From an uncultured Clostridia bacterium (GTDB taxonomy: Bacteria > Bacillota > Clostridia > Lachnospirales > Anaerotignaceae): a DNA stretch of 64,000 nucleotides. The stretch lies in assembly GCA_945868505.1 (NCBI GenBank), contig CAMBLO010000005.1, positions 41,845 to 105,844 on the forward strand. The letters are read 5' to 3'. This document shows positions 1 to 8,166 of this stretch, piece after piece; within the stretch, counting starts at the first letter, position 1, and every line of letters begins with the position of its first letter. Below the pieces are notes generated by a model. That model was not told the origin of the DNA. It ran no database searches and worked only from the letters and a program-made list of their open reading frames with translations. The translations under genes and the position numbers were made by a program.

Positions 1-459
1 GAAAATCAGGTAGCAATCTTGAACTATATCCGCTTTCGCAAGGGCGGCTATGAGGCCCGGATGCTGGCTCTTTTGCAGGATGAAAAGAAGGATCCGGAGC
101 TGCATTTTGCTGCCATTCGCTATTTGGGGAAATACCCTTATCCCCCGGCACTGGATACGCTGCTGCGGCTGGCAAGGGACAGGGACGAGGCCCGATGGAA
201 TTATGCCGCCATCAGTGCCACCTCTCTGGCTTCCTATCCCGGGGAACAGACGGTGGAAGTGCTGAAGCGTGCCCTCCATCATAGGAACTGGTATGTCCGT
301 TATAATGCGGCAGTTTCTCTGGAAGCTATGCACCTGAGTTATGTGGATATGGCGGATATCCTGACAGGAGAGGACCGCTATGCCAGAGAAATGCTGGAAT
401 ACCGCATGGAGGAACGGGCACAGAAGGAACGGGAGGAGGCGGTACGATGCCAGACTTGA
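1..459 (+). CDS. HEAT-repeat protein, 3' fragment
   Basis: The reading frame is open from base 1, so the start lies outside the window; at least 152 codons are present. The sequence is built of paired helices with repeat-like segments (FAAIRYLGKYP, NYAAISATSLASYP, YVRYNAAVSLEAM) typical of HEAT/PBS-lyase repeats, which usually act as protein-protein scaffolds. It overlaps the following glycosyltransferase gene by 13 bases, so the two are translationally coupled. Repeat identity is clear; its role as a partner of the glycosyltransferase is inference from the overlap. Confidence 0.75.
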   Translation, partial: ENQVAILNYIRFRKGGYEARMLALLQDEKKDPELHFAAIRYLGKYPYPPALDTLLRLARDRDEARWNYAAISATSLASYPGEQTVEVLKRALHHRNWYVRYNAAVSLEAMHLSYVDMADILTGEDRYAREMLEYRMEERAQKEREEAVRCQT

Positions 460-1871
460 CACAATATATGGACCTTATCAAAATGATCTATCGAGGCATT
501 GGCGTCTTTTATGTTCTGTATCTTCTGGGATATTCCACCTTTTTGTTCCTTTCCGTGGTGGTGGGTTCTTCGGAGCTGTATCACCGCAGGCGGCAGGAAC
601 GGCTGAAAAATGACCTGACACAGGATTATTTCATTCCCATCAGCATCATCGTCCCTGCCTATAATGAGGAGGTCACCGTAGAACAGACGGTGCGTTCCCT
701 GTTGACGCTGGAATATCCTCTTTATGAAATCATTGTGGTAAATGATGGCTCTAAGGATGCCACGGCACAGGTGGTCATCGATGCCTTCGACCTGAAGGCT
801 ATCCATCGTCCGGTACAGCGGCAGCTCAAATGCAAACCCATGAAAAGTATTTATCAAAGCAATGCCCATAAGGTGCCCATTACCCTTGTAAATAAACAAA
901 ACGGCGGCAAGGCGGATAGCCTGAATATGGGCATCAATGCTTCTCGTTATCCGTATTTTATCTGTATGGATGCCGATTCTGTTCTGCAGTATGATTCCCT
1001 GAGCCTCATCGTCCGTCCTGTGCTGGAGGATGAACGGGTGGTTGCCGTGGGCGGTGCCATTCGTCCTGCCAATGGGGTGCATCTGGAGCAGGGGCGGGTG
1101 GTGCAGTATCACATGCCCAAAAAGCCATTGGTGGGGATGCAGGTTTTGGAATATGACCGTTCCTTTTTGGCATCCCGTATCCTGTTTGATAAATTCAACG
1201 GAAATATCATCATTTCCGGTGCCTTCGGGCTGTTTCGGAAGGATATGGTCATTGCCGCCGGGGGCTATGATGCCTCCACTATGGGGGAGGATATGGAGCT
1301 GGCGGTCAAGCTGCACGTTTTTTGCCGGACAAACCTGATTCCTTACAGTATCCGCTATGCGCCCGATGCCGTTTGCTGGAGTCAGGCGCCGGAATCCTTG
1401 AAGGATTTGAAAAACCAGCGGCGCCGCTGGCATATCGGGCTGATGCAGTGTATGGCGAAGCATAACGCTATTTTTGCCAACCCCCGCTATGGCTTGGTCA
1501 GTTTTATTTCCTATTTTTACTTTTTGCTGTATGAGCTGTTTTCCCCTGCCATCGAGTGCTTTGGTATCCTGACGGTGTTGATGGCTTGGGCATTGCAGCT
1601 TTTGAATGTGCCGTTTATGATTTTGTTTTTCCTGATCTATGGGGCCTTTGGTATGATTTTGACGCTGACGGCGTTTTTTGCCCGTACCCAGACGCTGAAT
1701 CAGCGGCTTACGCCCATGGACGTGGCGCGGGCGGTGCTGCTTTGCCTGTTTGAAGTGGTAGCGCTGCGGTTTGCCATTGCCTTTGTGCGGGCGAAGGCGT
1801 TGTTTACCTATTGGAAAAAGAAGCCTCAAAGCTGGGGGAGAATCGAACGGAAAAAAATGGATGTCAAATAA
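447..1871 (+). CDS. Family 2 glycosyltransferase, membrane, processive type
   Basis: A 474-residue protein with an N-terminal membrane helix (about residues 12-40), a cytoplasmic GT-A domain and three or four C-terminal helices, the layout of PgaC/NodC/hyaluronan-synthase-like polymerases. Visible motifs are PAYNEE near residue 69, NDGSKD near 100, the metal-binding MDADS near 175, GED near 280 and the QRRRW acceptor motif near 325. It probably uses a UDP-sugar to build and extrude a polysaccharide; the sugar cannot be told from sequence. The start has a good GGAGG site inside the upstream HEAT gene. The next gene is an EAL phosphodiesterase, so c-di-GMP control of the polymer is likely. Confidence 0.88.
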   Translation: MPDLTQYMDLIKMIYRGIGVFYVLYLLGYSTFLFLSVVVGSSELYHRRRQERLKNDLTQDYFIPISIIVPAYNEEVTVEQTVRSLLTLEYPLYEIIVVNDGSKDATAQVVIDAFDLKAIHRPVQRQLKCKPMKSIYQSNAHKVPITLVNKQNGGKADSLNMGINASRYPYFICMDADSVLQYDSLSLIVRPVLEDERVVAVGGAIRPANGVHLEQGRVVQYHMPKKPLVGMQVLEYDRSFLASRILFDKFNGNIIISGAFGLFRKDMVIAAGGYDASTMGEDMELAVKLHVFCRTNLIPYSIRYAPDAVCWSQAPESLKDLKNQRRRWHIGLMQCMAKHNAIFANPRYGLVSFISYFYFLLYELFSPAIECFGILTVLMAWALQLLNVPFMILFFLIYGAFGMILTLTAFFARTQTLNQRLTPMDVARAVLLCLFEVVALRFAIAFVRAKALFTYWKKKPQSWGRIERKKMDVK

Positions 1872-1889
1872 GGAAGGGGAGAAAAGCCC

Positions 1890-3473
1890 ATGAAGAAAAA
1901 CGGAGGAAAGAGGAAAAAAAGTTCGGCGATGCTTTTGGCGCTGCTGTCTGTTTTGCTCCCCACGACGGCGTTGGCGTGGGAGCTGCCTCAGTCTGGGCAG
2001 GTAACATTTTCCCGCCTGACGGAGCAGATGGCACTTTACGGTCTTCCGGTTTCTGAAAACTGGTTTTGGGCGGCCTTGGGGGCTGCGGGAACGGCAGTCG
2101 TGCTGTTGCCTGTGTTTTTGTTCCTGCAGCAACGTAAGTGGAAGAAAAAAGAAGAAAAAAATCGGATGCATGATTTTGTGACCGATTTGGGCAATGAGAA
2201 ATATTTTGCGAAGGCTTTTGCAGATATTCACGAAAAATGCCGGGTATTATATTGCGTGGTGTTGTTTCAGGTGGATCTGGAACGTTTGCATCGTTTTTTG
2301 GGACAGGAAGGAGCGAGAGAGGCTCTGCAGAAAATTGCTGCGCTTTTGCAGGAGCAAAAGGGAGAGGAAGATTCTCTGGCCCGCTGTGGGGATGCCAGTT
2401 TTGCAGTACTGCGCCAGGCTTTTTCAAAACAGGATCTGGAGCCGTGGCTGAATGAGGTGTTCACCCGCCTTCGTACACTGGATCAGGAATCCATCGGCGG
2501 ACAAAGCCTGCATATCCACGCCGGTATCTATTTCCTTTCTGGGGAGGATGAAGATGCCGAGGCTGCACTGTTTCATGCAGAGCAGGGGTGCTGGCTGGCG
2601 GAAGATCAGGGCGTGGATTATGCCGAGTCCGAAACAAAGGTTTTGTGGGAATCTCAGAGGCTGCGCCAAAACCTGATGGAAACGGAAGAAGCCATTGAAA
2701 AGGAGGAGATGAAGCTGTTCCTGCAGCCCTTGGCAGATGCAAGAAGCGGCGACATCATCGGGGCAGAAGCCCTCACTCGCTGGCAGCATCCGGAGCTAGG
2801 GCTTTTGGGGCCTGCCCAGTTTGTGGATATGATGGAGCGGGAAGGCACCATTTCCAAACTGGATTATTATGTTTTGCGGAAGGTTTGTGAACTGCTGGAG
2901 GATCTGCAGCGAGAGGACAAGGAACAAATTTTCATTACCTGTAATTTTTCCGCGTTCACCATAGATTCTCCCGAACTGGCAGAACGCTTTGAGGAAATTC
3001 TGGAGGGCTATACTTTTACCCGAAAAAATCTGGTGGTGGAAGTGACGGAGGGTGTACTTTCCCAAAATCCCCGCCAGAGACAGAAGAATTTGGAAAGTCT
3101 GCGGGAGATGGGGCTTTCTGTGGCGCTGGATGATTTCGGCAGCGGCTATACCTCCTTCCGCGACTTGTCCACCCATTCCTATGATTATGTGAAATTAGAC
3201 CGCAGCTTGCTGTTGGATGCGGTGCAGCCCTTCGGGAAGGTGGTTTTGGAGGAACTGATTCGGTTTAGCCATGCGCTGGAGCTGTATGTGCTGTGCGAAG
3301 GGGTGGAGACGGAGGAGCAGGTGGAACTGCTGCGAAATATGGATTGTGATATTTTGCAGGGCTTCTATTTTTGCCGCCCCATTCCGGCGGAGGAGGGGAA
3401 AAAGCTGTTCCCTCAATCGAAAAAGAATGCCACGATTCGCTTTCCCGGCAGCCTTTCTGTAAATGGCAGTTGA
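1890..3473 (+). CDS. c-di-GMP phosphodiesterase (degenerate GGDEF + EAL)
   Basis: A 527-residue protein. Residues 1-29 look like a signal peptide (ending TTALA), followed by a membrane helix around residues 52-74 with a KWKKKEEKN stop-transfer. The GGDEF domain is degenerate (CGDAS in place of GGDEF), so it should not make c-di-GMP. The EAL domain keeps every catalytic element I can check: EALTRW, CNFSAF, EVTEG, DDFGSGYTSF, VKLDRS, EGVETEEQ and LQGFYFCRP. It should therefore hydrolyse c-di-GMP to pGpG at the membrane. It starts 19 bases after the glycosyltransferase gene behind an AAGGAAGGGGAG site and is the last gene before a terminator. Confidence 0.9.
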   Translation: MKKNGGKRKKSSAMLLALLSVLLPTTALAWELPQSGQVTFSRLTEQMALYGLPVSENWFWAALGAAGTAVVLLPVFLFLQQRKWKKKEEKNRMHDFVTDLGNEKYFAKAFADIHEKCRVLYCVVLFQVDLERLHRFLGQEGAREALQKIAALLQEQKGEEDSLARCGDASFAVLRQAFSKQDLEPWLNEVFTRLRTLDQESIGGQSLHIHAGIYFLSGEDEDAEAALFHAEQGCWLAEDQGVDYAESETKVLWESQRLRQNLMETEEAIEKEEMKLFLQPLADARSGDIIGAEALTRWQHPELGLLGPAQFVDMMEREGTISKLDYYVLRKVCELLEDLQREDKEQIFITCNFSAFTIDSPELAERFEEILEGYTFTRKNLVVEVTEGVLSQNPRQRQKNLESLREMGLSVALDDFGSGYTSFRDLSTHSYDYVKLDRSLLLDAVQPFGKVVLEELIRFSHALELYVLCEGVETEEQVELLRNMDCDILQGFYFCRPIPAEEGKKLFPQSKKNATIRFPGSLSVNGS

Positions 3474-3495
3474 TAGTTACATATTGTAATACAAA

Positions 3496-3540
3496 AACAC
3501 CTTCGGATTGTAGAATGGATACAGTCCGAAGGTGTTTTTT
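3496..3540. terminator. Bidirectional hairpin terminator
   Basis: A stem of about 14 pairs (3496-3509 with 3523-3536) is followed by a T run on the plus strand and preceded by an A run that serves the minus strand. It sits between the convergent EAL gene and the minus-strand gene at 3555. Confidence 0.85.
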
Positions 3541-3554
3541 GTATGCTATGCAAT

Positions 3555-4079
3555 TTAGTATCTTCGATTGACATATTCGTCAATAACAGATTTCTTACTT
3601 TCCTCCTGAAACACTCCTTCCTCCCGCAGATATTTCAAAATCAGAGGGCTGGTGGAGTGGAGGATGATATTTTCTTCTTTTATGATGATTTCAAAAAGCT
3701 TTCCCTTTAAATATTTGCTCCGCACCTTTACGAAATATGCCTCTACGCCCTTAAAATCCAGCATCCTAAGGGCAGTCAGGGTGGCTCTATCCTTTTTGCT
3801 GTAATAATAATTGCTTTTTTCCAGATAATCCTGTTTCAGCTCATAGTCCATATCTCTGGTGGTGCTGATGGTCTTATTTTCCTTTGCCAGTGCGTTATAA
3901 TACTGATAATTGAACAGGGCTTTTTCCACCGTATCCATGTTGCGGAAAGGGCCAATATCCCCATAGACCACCGCCTCGTAATTTTTCTGGAGATATTCCC
4001 GCTTGGTCATATCGCCCTTGGCATATTGGTCGATCAGGCTTTGTCTGTATTTGAAATATTTCTGAATGGCATTCATCAT
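3555..4079 (-). CDS. Conserved clostridial protein of unknown function
   Basis: A 174-residue soluble protein rich in Lys, Tyr and Glu, without signal peptide or membrane helix. I chose the ATG at 4079 because an AGAGG site lies six bases before it; a TTG at 4085 is the other option. Segments such as KYRQSLIDQYAKGDMTK, KALFNYQYYNALA and LDFKGVEAYFVKVRS recall a family of about 170 residues found in clostridia that I remember as DUF6648; that name is from memory and unverified. It is divergent from the gene at 4168 and shares an 88-base promoter gap with it. Confidence 0.65.
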   Translation of the reverse strand: MMNAIQKYFKYRQSLIDQYAKGDMTKREYLQKNYEAVVYGDIGPFRNMDTVEKALFNYQYYNALAKENKTISTTRDMDYELKQDYLEKSNYYYSKKDRATLTALRMLDFKGVEAYFVKVRSKYLKGKLFEIIIKEENIILHSTSPLILKYLREEGVFQEESKKSVIDEYVNRRY

Positions 4080-4167
4080 AAGCAACCTCTTTCCATCCTT
4101 TCCCGCTAGGCATGGCCGCTTTTGCCCTGTTACAATGGGGGAAAGGCGCGCGAAGGGGGAGAATGAT

Positions 4168-4587
4168 ATGCGGACTTTTTTGGAGTATTATCAGCGGAAA
4201 ATACAGCCGCAGATAGAAACCATAGATATTTTTTTGAAAACGGAAGACCCGCCCTACAACATAGATGCAGTGGCGGAGGTATTGGAGCTTTCTTCTCAGG
4301 GGATGGAACAGCTTCTGGCGGAGGAGAAGGTTTCTCTCATTACCAAAGGTGTTTTTTTCCGCCTGATGCAAAGGGGGACATCGCCCCTCTGCGGTATGTT
4401 TCGCAGAGCCATGGCCTGCAACTTGCCAGAATGCTACACACCGGAGGAGGTGGCGTATATTTTCGACCTGCCTTTGGCTGATGTGGCACAGGCGACGGAA
4501 AAAGCGGGGGTGACATCCTATACGGATGAAACACTGCCCCAGCTTTTTTCACAGATTCTTATCTGCGAAAAACGATATCAGCGGTAA
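4168..4587 (+). CDS. Unknown protein with two HTH-like segments
   Basis: A 139-residue protein. The ATG at 4168 follows a GGGGGAG site; upstream in-frame starts to 4066 lack one. Two stretches (NIDAVAEVLELSSQGMEQLL and TPEEVAYIFDLPLADVAQAT) have the spacing of helix-turn-helix units, so DNA binding is possible but not shown. The last 29 bases overlap the 3' end of the convergent DJ-1/PfpI gene. I do not recognise the family. Confidence 0.55.
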   Translation: MRTFLEYYQRKIQPQIETIDIFLKTEDPPYNIDAVAEVLELSSQGMEQLLAEEKVSLITKGVFFRLMQRGTSPLCGMFRRAMACNLPECYTPEEVAYIFDLPLADVAQATEKAGVTSYTDETLPQLFSQILICEKRYQR

Positions 4588-5107
4588 GGGCTTCGGCTGT
4601 TTTTGCATCGGTCAAAAGCTCTGCCAGCTTCAGGGCAAAGGGGATGGCTGTGCCGGGGCCGCGGGAGGTGACCACATTGCCGCTGACGCAAACTTCATCG
4701 GTCACAGGCTCTGCACCGATGAGGTGTTCCTCCATGCCGGGGTAGATGGTGGCATGTCTGCCCATGACGATGCCCAAGCCACCCAATACCATAGGGGCTG
4801 CACAGATGGCACAGACCCATTTGCGGGCTTCATACTGGGCCAGCAGCAGCTCTGCCAAGCCTTGATGGGCCTGCAGATTCAATGTGCCGGGCATACCGCC
4901 GGGCAGCACCAGTGCATCAGCGTCTGTATCAATTTCTTCGAACAGCAGGTCAGCTTGATAGGTGATGCCGTGGGCCCCTGTGACAGCCTTGCTGCCTGTG
5001 ATGGATACAAATTTGGCATCCACGCCCACCCGGCGCAGCAGGTCAACGGGGGTTACGGCTTCCATTTCTTCAAAGCCTTCTGCAAGGAATACATATACTT
5101 TTTTCAT
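4559..5107 (-). CDS. DJ-1/PfpI family protein
   Basis: A 182-residue protein of the DJ-1/ThiJ/PfpI superfamily. It opens with KVYVFLAEGFEEMEAVTP, the usual first strand and acidic Glu of this fold, and carries the nucleophile elbow with Cys in CAICAAP near residue 105. Members act as glyoxalase/deglycase-like or chaperone proteins; which one cannot be said. The ATG at 5107 is preceded by GGAGGG; the longer open frame to 5347 runs through its promoter and is not used. Confidence 0.9.
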   Translation of the reverse strand: MKKVYVFLAEGFEEMEAVTPVDLLRRVGVDAKFVSITGSKAVTGAHGITYQADLLFEEIDTDADALVLPGGMPGTLNLQAHQGLAELLLAQYEARKWVCAICAAPMVLGGLGIVMGRHATIYPGMEEHLIGAEPVTDEVCVSGNVVTSRGPGTAIPFALKLAELLTDAKTAEALTADIVFRR

Positions 5108-5150
5108 GGGTGAATCCCTCCTATTTTTCTTAGTTTGTCCTGTTTTTCTT

Positions 5151-5179
5151 ATTGTATCTGAAAAGCTGCCCTTTTTCAA
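5151..5179 (-). promoter_or_regulatory. Promoter of the DJ-1/PfpI gene
   Basis: On the minus strand TTGAAA (5174-5179) and TACAAT (5151-5156) are separated by exactly 17 bases, a near-consensus sigma-A promoter about 45 bases before the ATG. Confidence 0.7.
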
Positions 5180-5269
5180 GGAAGGAGAACAGGGGAATTT
5201 TGCAGACTTGCAGGATACGGACGAAAATGATATGCTTATTGGAATGAAATAGATGAAAGGGGGAGAAAA

Positions 5270-6388
5270 ATGGTAAGGGGAATAGATACGATAAAAAGAG
5301 TACTGCTCCGCGGGGGACTTTCGGAAGAAGATTTTCGTCAGATTCAAAGAAGTGCAGAGGAGAGCAATCGGAATAATCTGATTGTTTTTTCAGCTTTTGC
5401 TGCAGTATTTTTGGCGGGTGTGTTTTTGCTGTCCTGTTTGCTTGAGGATATCGTGGCATCCAAAGAGATTTTTGGTTTTTTCATGCTGATTATGCTGCTG
5501 GTGTTTGCCGTTGCACGTTTTTGTACCTTTCGGCAGCCTTGGTTTCTTCTTTGCAATGTTTATATTTTTATCGGCTGTTTGTTTGCCTTTGGCATTGTTC
5601 TTGGAACGGTAGGAAGCCCGAATCAGCTGAGTGTAACCTTTATCGCTCTGCTATTTACGATTCCTCTGCTGTTTACAGACCGCCCCATCCGCATGATTGG
5701 TATGATTTATCTTTCTGTGCTGGCATTTTCGCTGGCGGCCTGCCGAACAAAGCAGCCGGAGGTGCTTTGGGTGGATATCATTGATGCCATAATTTTTGGC
5801 ACCATCAGCACTATTACCAGCAGCTATATGATGTGGGTGAAATATCAGAAGAATTTGTATGAATGGAAGGCGATTTTTCTTAGCAAGACAGACCTGCTGA
5901 CAGGACTGCGGAATCGAAATGCCTATGAGCAGAGCCTGATGGGATATCCTGCATTGTGCCGCAAGGAGTTATACTGTATTTATGTTGATGTAAACGGACT
6001 CCATGAGCTGAACAATACCAAGGGGCATCAGGCGGGGGATGAAATGCTGCAATATATTGCTAAAAGCCTTTTGGCAGAATTTGGAGAGGAAAATACCTAC
6101 CGTATTGGCGGGGATGAATTTGTAGTCTTTGCCGTGGACTGGAGGTCTGCTGCCCTAGAGAAAACCATAAAGGGCGTGGTTCAGCGAGTGGAGAAGGCGG
6201 GATATCATATCGCCATAGGGATAGAGACGCAGGCTGCTCCTGACATTTCTATGGATAGGCTGATAAAAAATGCGGAGAAGAAGATGTACGAGGCGAAATA
6301 TCGGTATTATCAGGAGAATGGCACGGAACGGTGCATTTCTGCCCATCTTGGGGCGGAAGAACCGAGGGAGGAAGCATATGGAAATTGA
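5270..6388 (+). CDS. Membrane diguanylate cyclase (GGDEF)
   Basis: A 372-residue protein: about six hydrophobic segments in residues 35-195, then a GGDEF domain opening with TDLLTGLRNRNAYEQ and containing an intact RIGGDEFVVF signature near residue 280. It should make c-di-GMP from two GTP. The RxxD product-inhibition site that often sits five residues before GGDEF is not seen, so feedback inhibition may be absent. The membrane part is a sensor of unknown signal. The end overlaps the CYTH gene by 11 bases. With the EAL protein at 1890 the window holds both arms of c-di-GMP turnover. Confidence 0.9.
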   Translation: MVRGIDTIKRVLLRGGLSEEDFRQIQRSAEESNRNNLIVFSAFAAVFLAGVFLLSCLLEDIVASKEIFGFFMLIMLLVFAVARFCTFRQPWFLLCNVYIFIGCLFAFGIVLGTVGSPNQLSVTFIALLFTIPLLFTDRPIRMIGMIYLSVLAFSLAACRTKQPEVLWVDIIDAIIFGTISTITSSYMMWVKYQKNLYEWKAIFLSKTDLLTGLRNRNAYEQSLMGYPALCRKELYCIYVDVNGLHELNNTKGHQAGDEMLQYIAKSLLAEFGEENTYRIGGDEFVVFAVDWRSAALEKTIKGVVQRVEKAGYHIAIGIETQAAPDISMDRLIKNAEKKMYEAKYRYYQENGTERCISAHLGAEEPREEAYGN

Positions 6389-6845
6389 ACGGAAATTTTT
6401 AACGAAGTACATCCCCTTTGATATCACGGCATACCCCTGCCTGCAAATTTCTCAAGCGTATATTTCCTTTTCCCCCACTATCCGTATCCGCCAAAGCAAT
6501 GAGGATTATATCCTGACGGTCAAGGGAAAGGGCCACTTGGCGAGGGAGGAATTTGAACTACCCCTAAGCAAGGAGGACTACGACAGGCTTTTTCAGAAAA
6601 CAGAAGGCACACCTGTCATCAAAAAACGGTATCTCGTCCCTTTGGAGGGCGGCTTGACGGCGGAAGTGGATATTTACGAAGGAGAACTGGCAGGACTGAT
6701 GACCACGGAGGTGGAATTTCCCTCTTTGGAGGCGGCGGAAGGATTTGCTGCCCCTCAATGGTTCGGCAAGGACGTTAGCGAGGAAAAAGCATACAAAAAT
6801 ACATCCCTTTCCTTATACGGAAAACCCAAGGAACCTCTGGATTGA
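6378..6845 (+). CDS. CYTH domain protein (triphosphate tunnel enzyme)
   Basis: A 155-residue protein starting MEIERKFL, the ExExK motif of CYTH/triphosphate tunnel metalloenzymes. Further matches are IRIRQS, DYILTVKGKG, KKRYLVPL, AEVDIYEGELAGL and EVEFPS, which supply the charged residues lining the tunnel. The family hydrolyses inorganic triphosphate or related organic triphosphates; the true substrate is unknown. I chose the ATG at 6378, after a GGGAGG site and overlapping the diguanylate cyclase end, because it puts the motif at the N-terminus. Confidence 0.9.
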   Translation: MEIERKFLTKYIPFDITAYPCLQISQAYISFSPTIRIRQSNEDYILTVKGKGHLAREEFELPLSKEDYDRLFQKTEGTPVIKKRYLVPLEGGLTAEVDIYEGELAGLMTTEVEFPSLEAAEGFAAPQWFGKDVSEEKAYKNTSLSLYGKPKEPLD

Positions 6846-6858
6846 GGTTCTTTTTTTC
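6831..6858 (+). terminator. Terminator after the CYTH gene
   Basis: The stem GAACCTC/GAGGTTC (6831-6837 with 6844-6850) has a six-base loop and a run of seven T. It contains the CYTH stop codon. Confidence 0.75.
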
Positions 6859-6926
6859 GTTTGCCCCTCATACCCTGTAACAGTGATGCTATGGAAAAAA
6901 GACAAGCAGAGCGGAGGAGGAAGGGT

Positions 6927-8096
6927 ATGTATAACAGACGATATGATAAGGTATTCCTGATGCTGCGGCAGGAGGTGGCGGGCTATGCCCTTGGTAAGCG
7001 TCCCCCTTGGGGCAGTTGTGTCATGGAATTGAAAAATGGCAAGGGCAAGCTGCATCTGACGGTACAGGGGTTGAAGCCCTTGGACCGTGGCTATGCCGTT
7101 TATGTCATGGCGGGGGAGGAAAGCATTTACTGCGGAGAACTGCGCCCCGACAGCAGAGAAGGCCGCGGAGAACTGAAATGGGAATTCCAGCCCGATGCTG
7201 TGGGCCAAGGAAAAACAGCCGAGGATTTTCATACAGTTCTGATTCTGGCGGAGGATGGTAAGGGCGGCGTTTCCGCCCCCTTGACGGCTTATTTTGGAGA
7301 AAAGAAGAACTGGAAGAAGGATTTCAAGGCAAGAGAAAAAACACTGCAGCCTGTGGCAGAGAAAATCAATATGTCGACGGCGGAAGAAGAAATCAAGATT
7401 CAGGCGGCGGAGGCGGCGGTTTTGACGCCCCCTGTGGTGGAAATGATACCGTTTGTTGCTGAACAGCGAAAAGAGGGGGCGGAACAGCCCAAAGGACCTA
7501 ACGGCAAGGACACCAATGCTAAAGTGGCGGAAACCCAAAAGACCAGTTATCACGGCAGCTTTCAGGGGCTTTTGGCAAAATTCCGACAGGAACTGGAAAA
7601 TCTGGAGGAAACGGGTATTTTGACCCCGCAGGAAACGGAAAATATCCGCAATCTGGGAGCGAAGCCTGCTCCCATCCCTCTGGAAAAAAAAGAACAGGCA
7701 TCATCGGAAGAAACGCCAAACGAAATGGAAAAAACAGCAGAGCCAGAGGCACAGCCCTTGTTGGAAACTGTGGAACAGCAGGAAAGCTTTTTCGCCAAAA
7801 ATCGGGAATTGGAGCCCTTCGGGGATGGGGAACAGTGGAAGTGCCTTTCCTTGGAGGAACTGACGGTATTATCCCAGATTCCCCTGAAATGGCAGCGGGA
7901 GTTTTTCTTTCTCCTGCCCTATCGCCGCTATCATCATCTGATTTTGCAGGAGAAGGAAGATGGTATCTGGCTGGGGCTGCCGGGCTTTTATGATGCTAAG
8001 GATGAAGCCGATGCCAAGTCCTTTGGCTTTGGGGAATTCCGTCGGGTGGATGATGAATGGGGCTACTGGATGGCATTTTTACGGCGGGAAGGTTGA
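6927..8096 (+). CDS. Large clostridial protein of unknown function
   Basis: A 389-residue protein without signal peptide. The ATG at 6927 follows GGAGGAGGAAGG. Residues 1-125 look like a beta-rich domain (GKLHLTVQGLKPLDRGYAVYV, GELKWEF, VSAPLTAYF). Residues 130-290 are a low-complexity, charged linker rich in Glu, Lys, Ala and Gln. The last 90 residues form a second conserved-looking domain (LPYRRYHHLILQEKEDGIW, FGFGEFRRVDDEWGYW) resembling a C-terminal module of Lachnospiraceae proteins that I recall as DUF6128; this is not verified. The two-domain tether layout suggests an adaptor, but no function can be assigned. Confidence 0.6.
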   Translation: MYNRRYDKVFLMLRQEVAGYALGKRPPWGSCVMELKNGKGKLHLTVQGLKPLDRGYAVYVMAGEESIYCGELRPDSREGRGELKWEFQPDAVGQGKTAEDFHTVLILAEDGKGGVSAPLTAYFGEKKNWKKDFKAREKTLQPVAEKINMSTAEEEIKIQAAEAAVLTPPVVEMIPFVAEQRKEGAEQPKGPNGKDTNAKVAETQKTSYHGSFQGLLAKFRQELENLEETGILTPQETENIRNLGAKPAPIPLEKKEQASSEETPNEMEKTAEPEAQPLLETVEQQESFFAKNRELEPFGDGEQWKCLSLEELTVLSQIPLKWQREFFFLLPYRRYHHLILQEKEDGIWLGLPGFYDAKDEADAKSFGFGEFRRVDDEWGYWMAFLRREG

Positions 8097-8121
8097 AAAA
8101 AGGGGGATTTCCATGTATACT
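8093..8121 (+). promoter_or_regulatory. Promoter of trmB and the Crp/Fnr gene
   Basis: TTGAAA (8093-8098), 17 bases, TATACT (8116-8121). The -35 box overlaps the stop codon of the preceding gene. Confidence 0.7.
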
Positions 8122-8166
8122 CTATTGTGATATTTTCGAAATTTCAAACATTAAAGGAGTATATAT

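Noticed and set aside
378..2231. 617-codon open frame on the minus strand
   Set aside because: It is fully antisense to the HEAT, glycosyltransferase and EAL genes, has no ribosome site and is rich in His/Gln/Arg as expected for a shadow frame.
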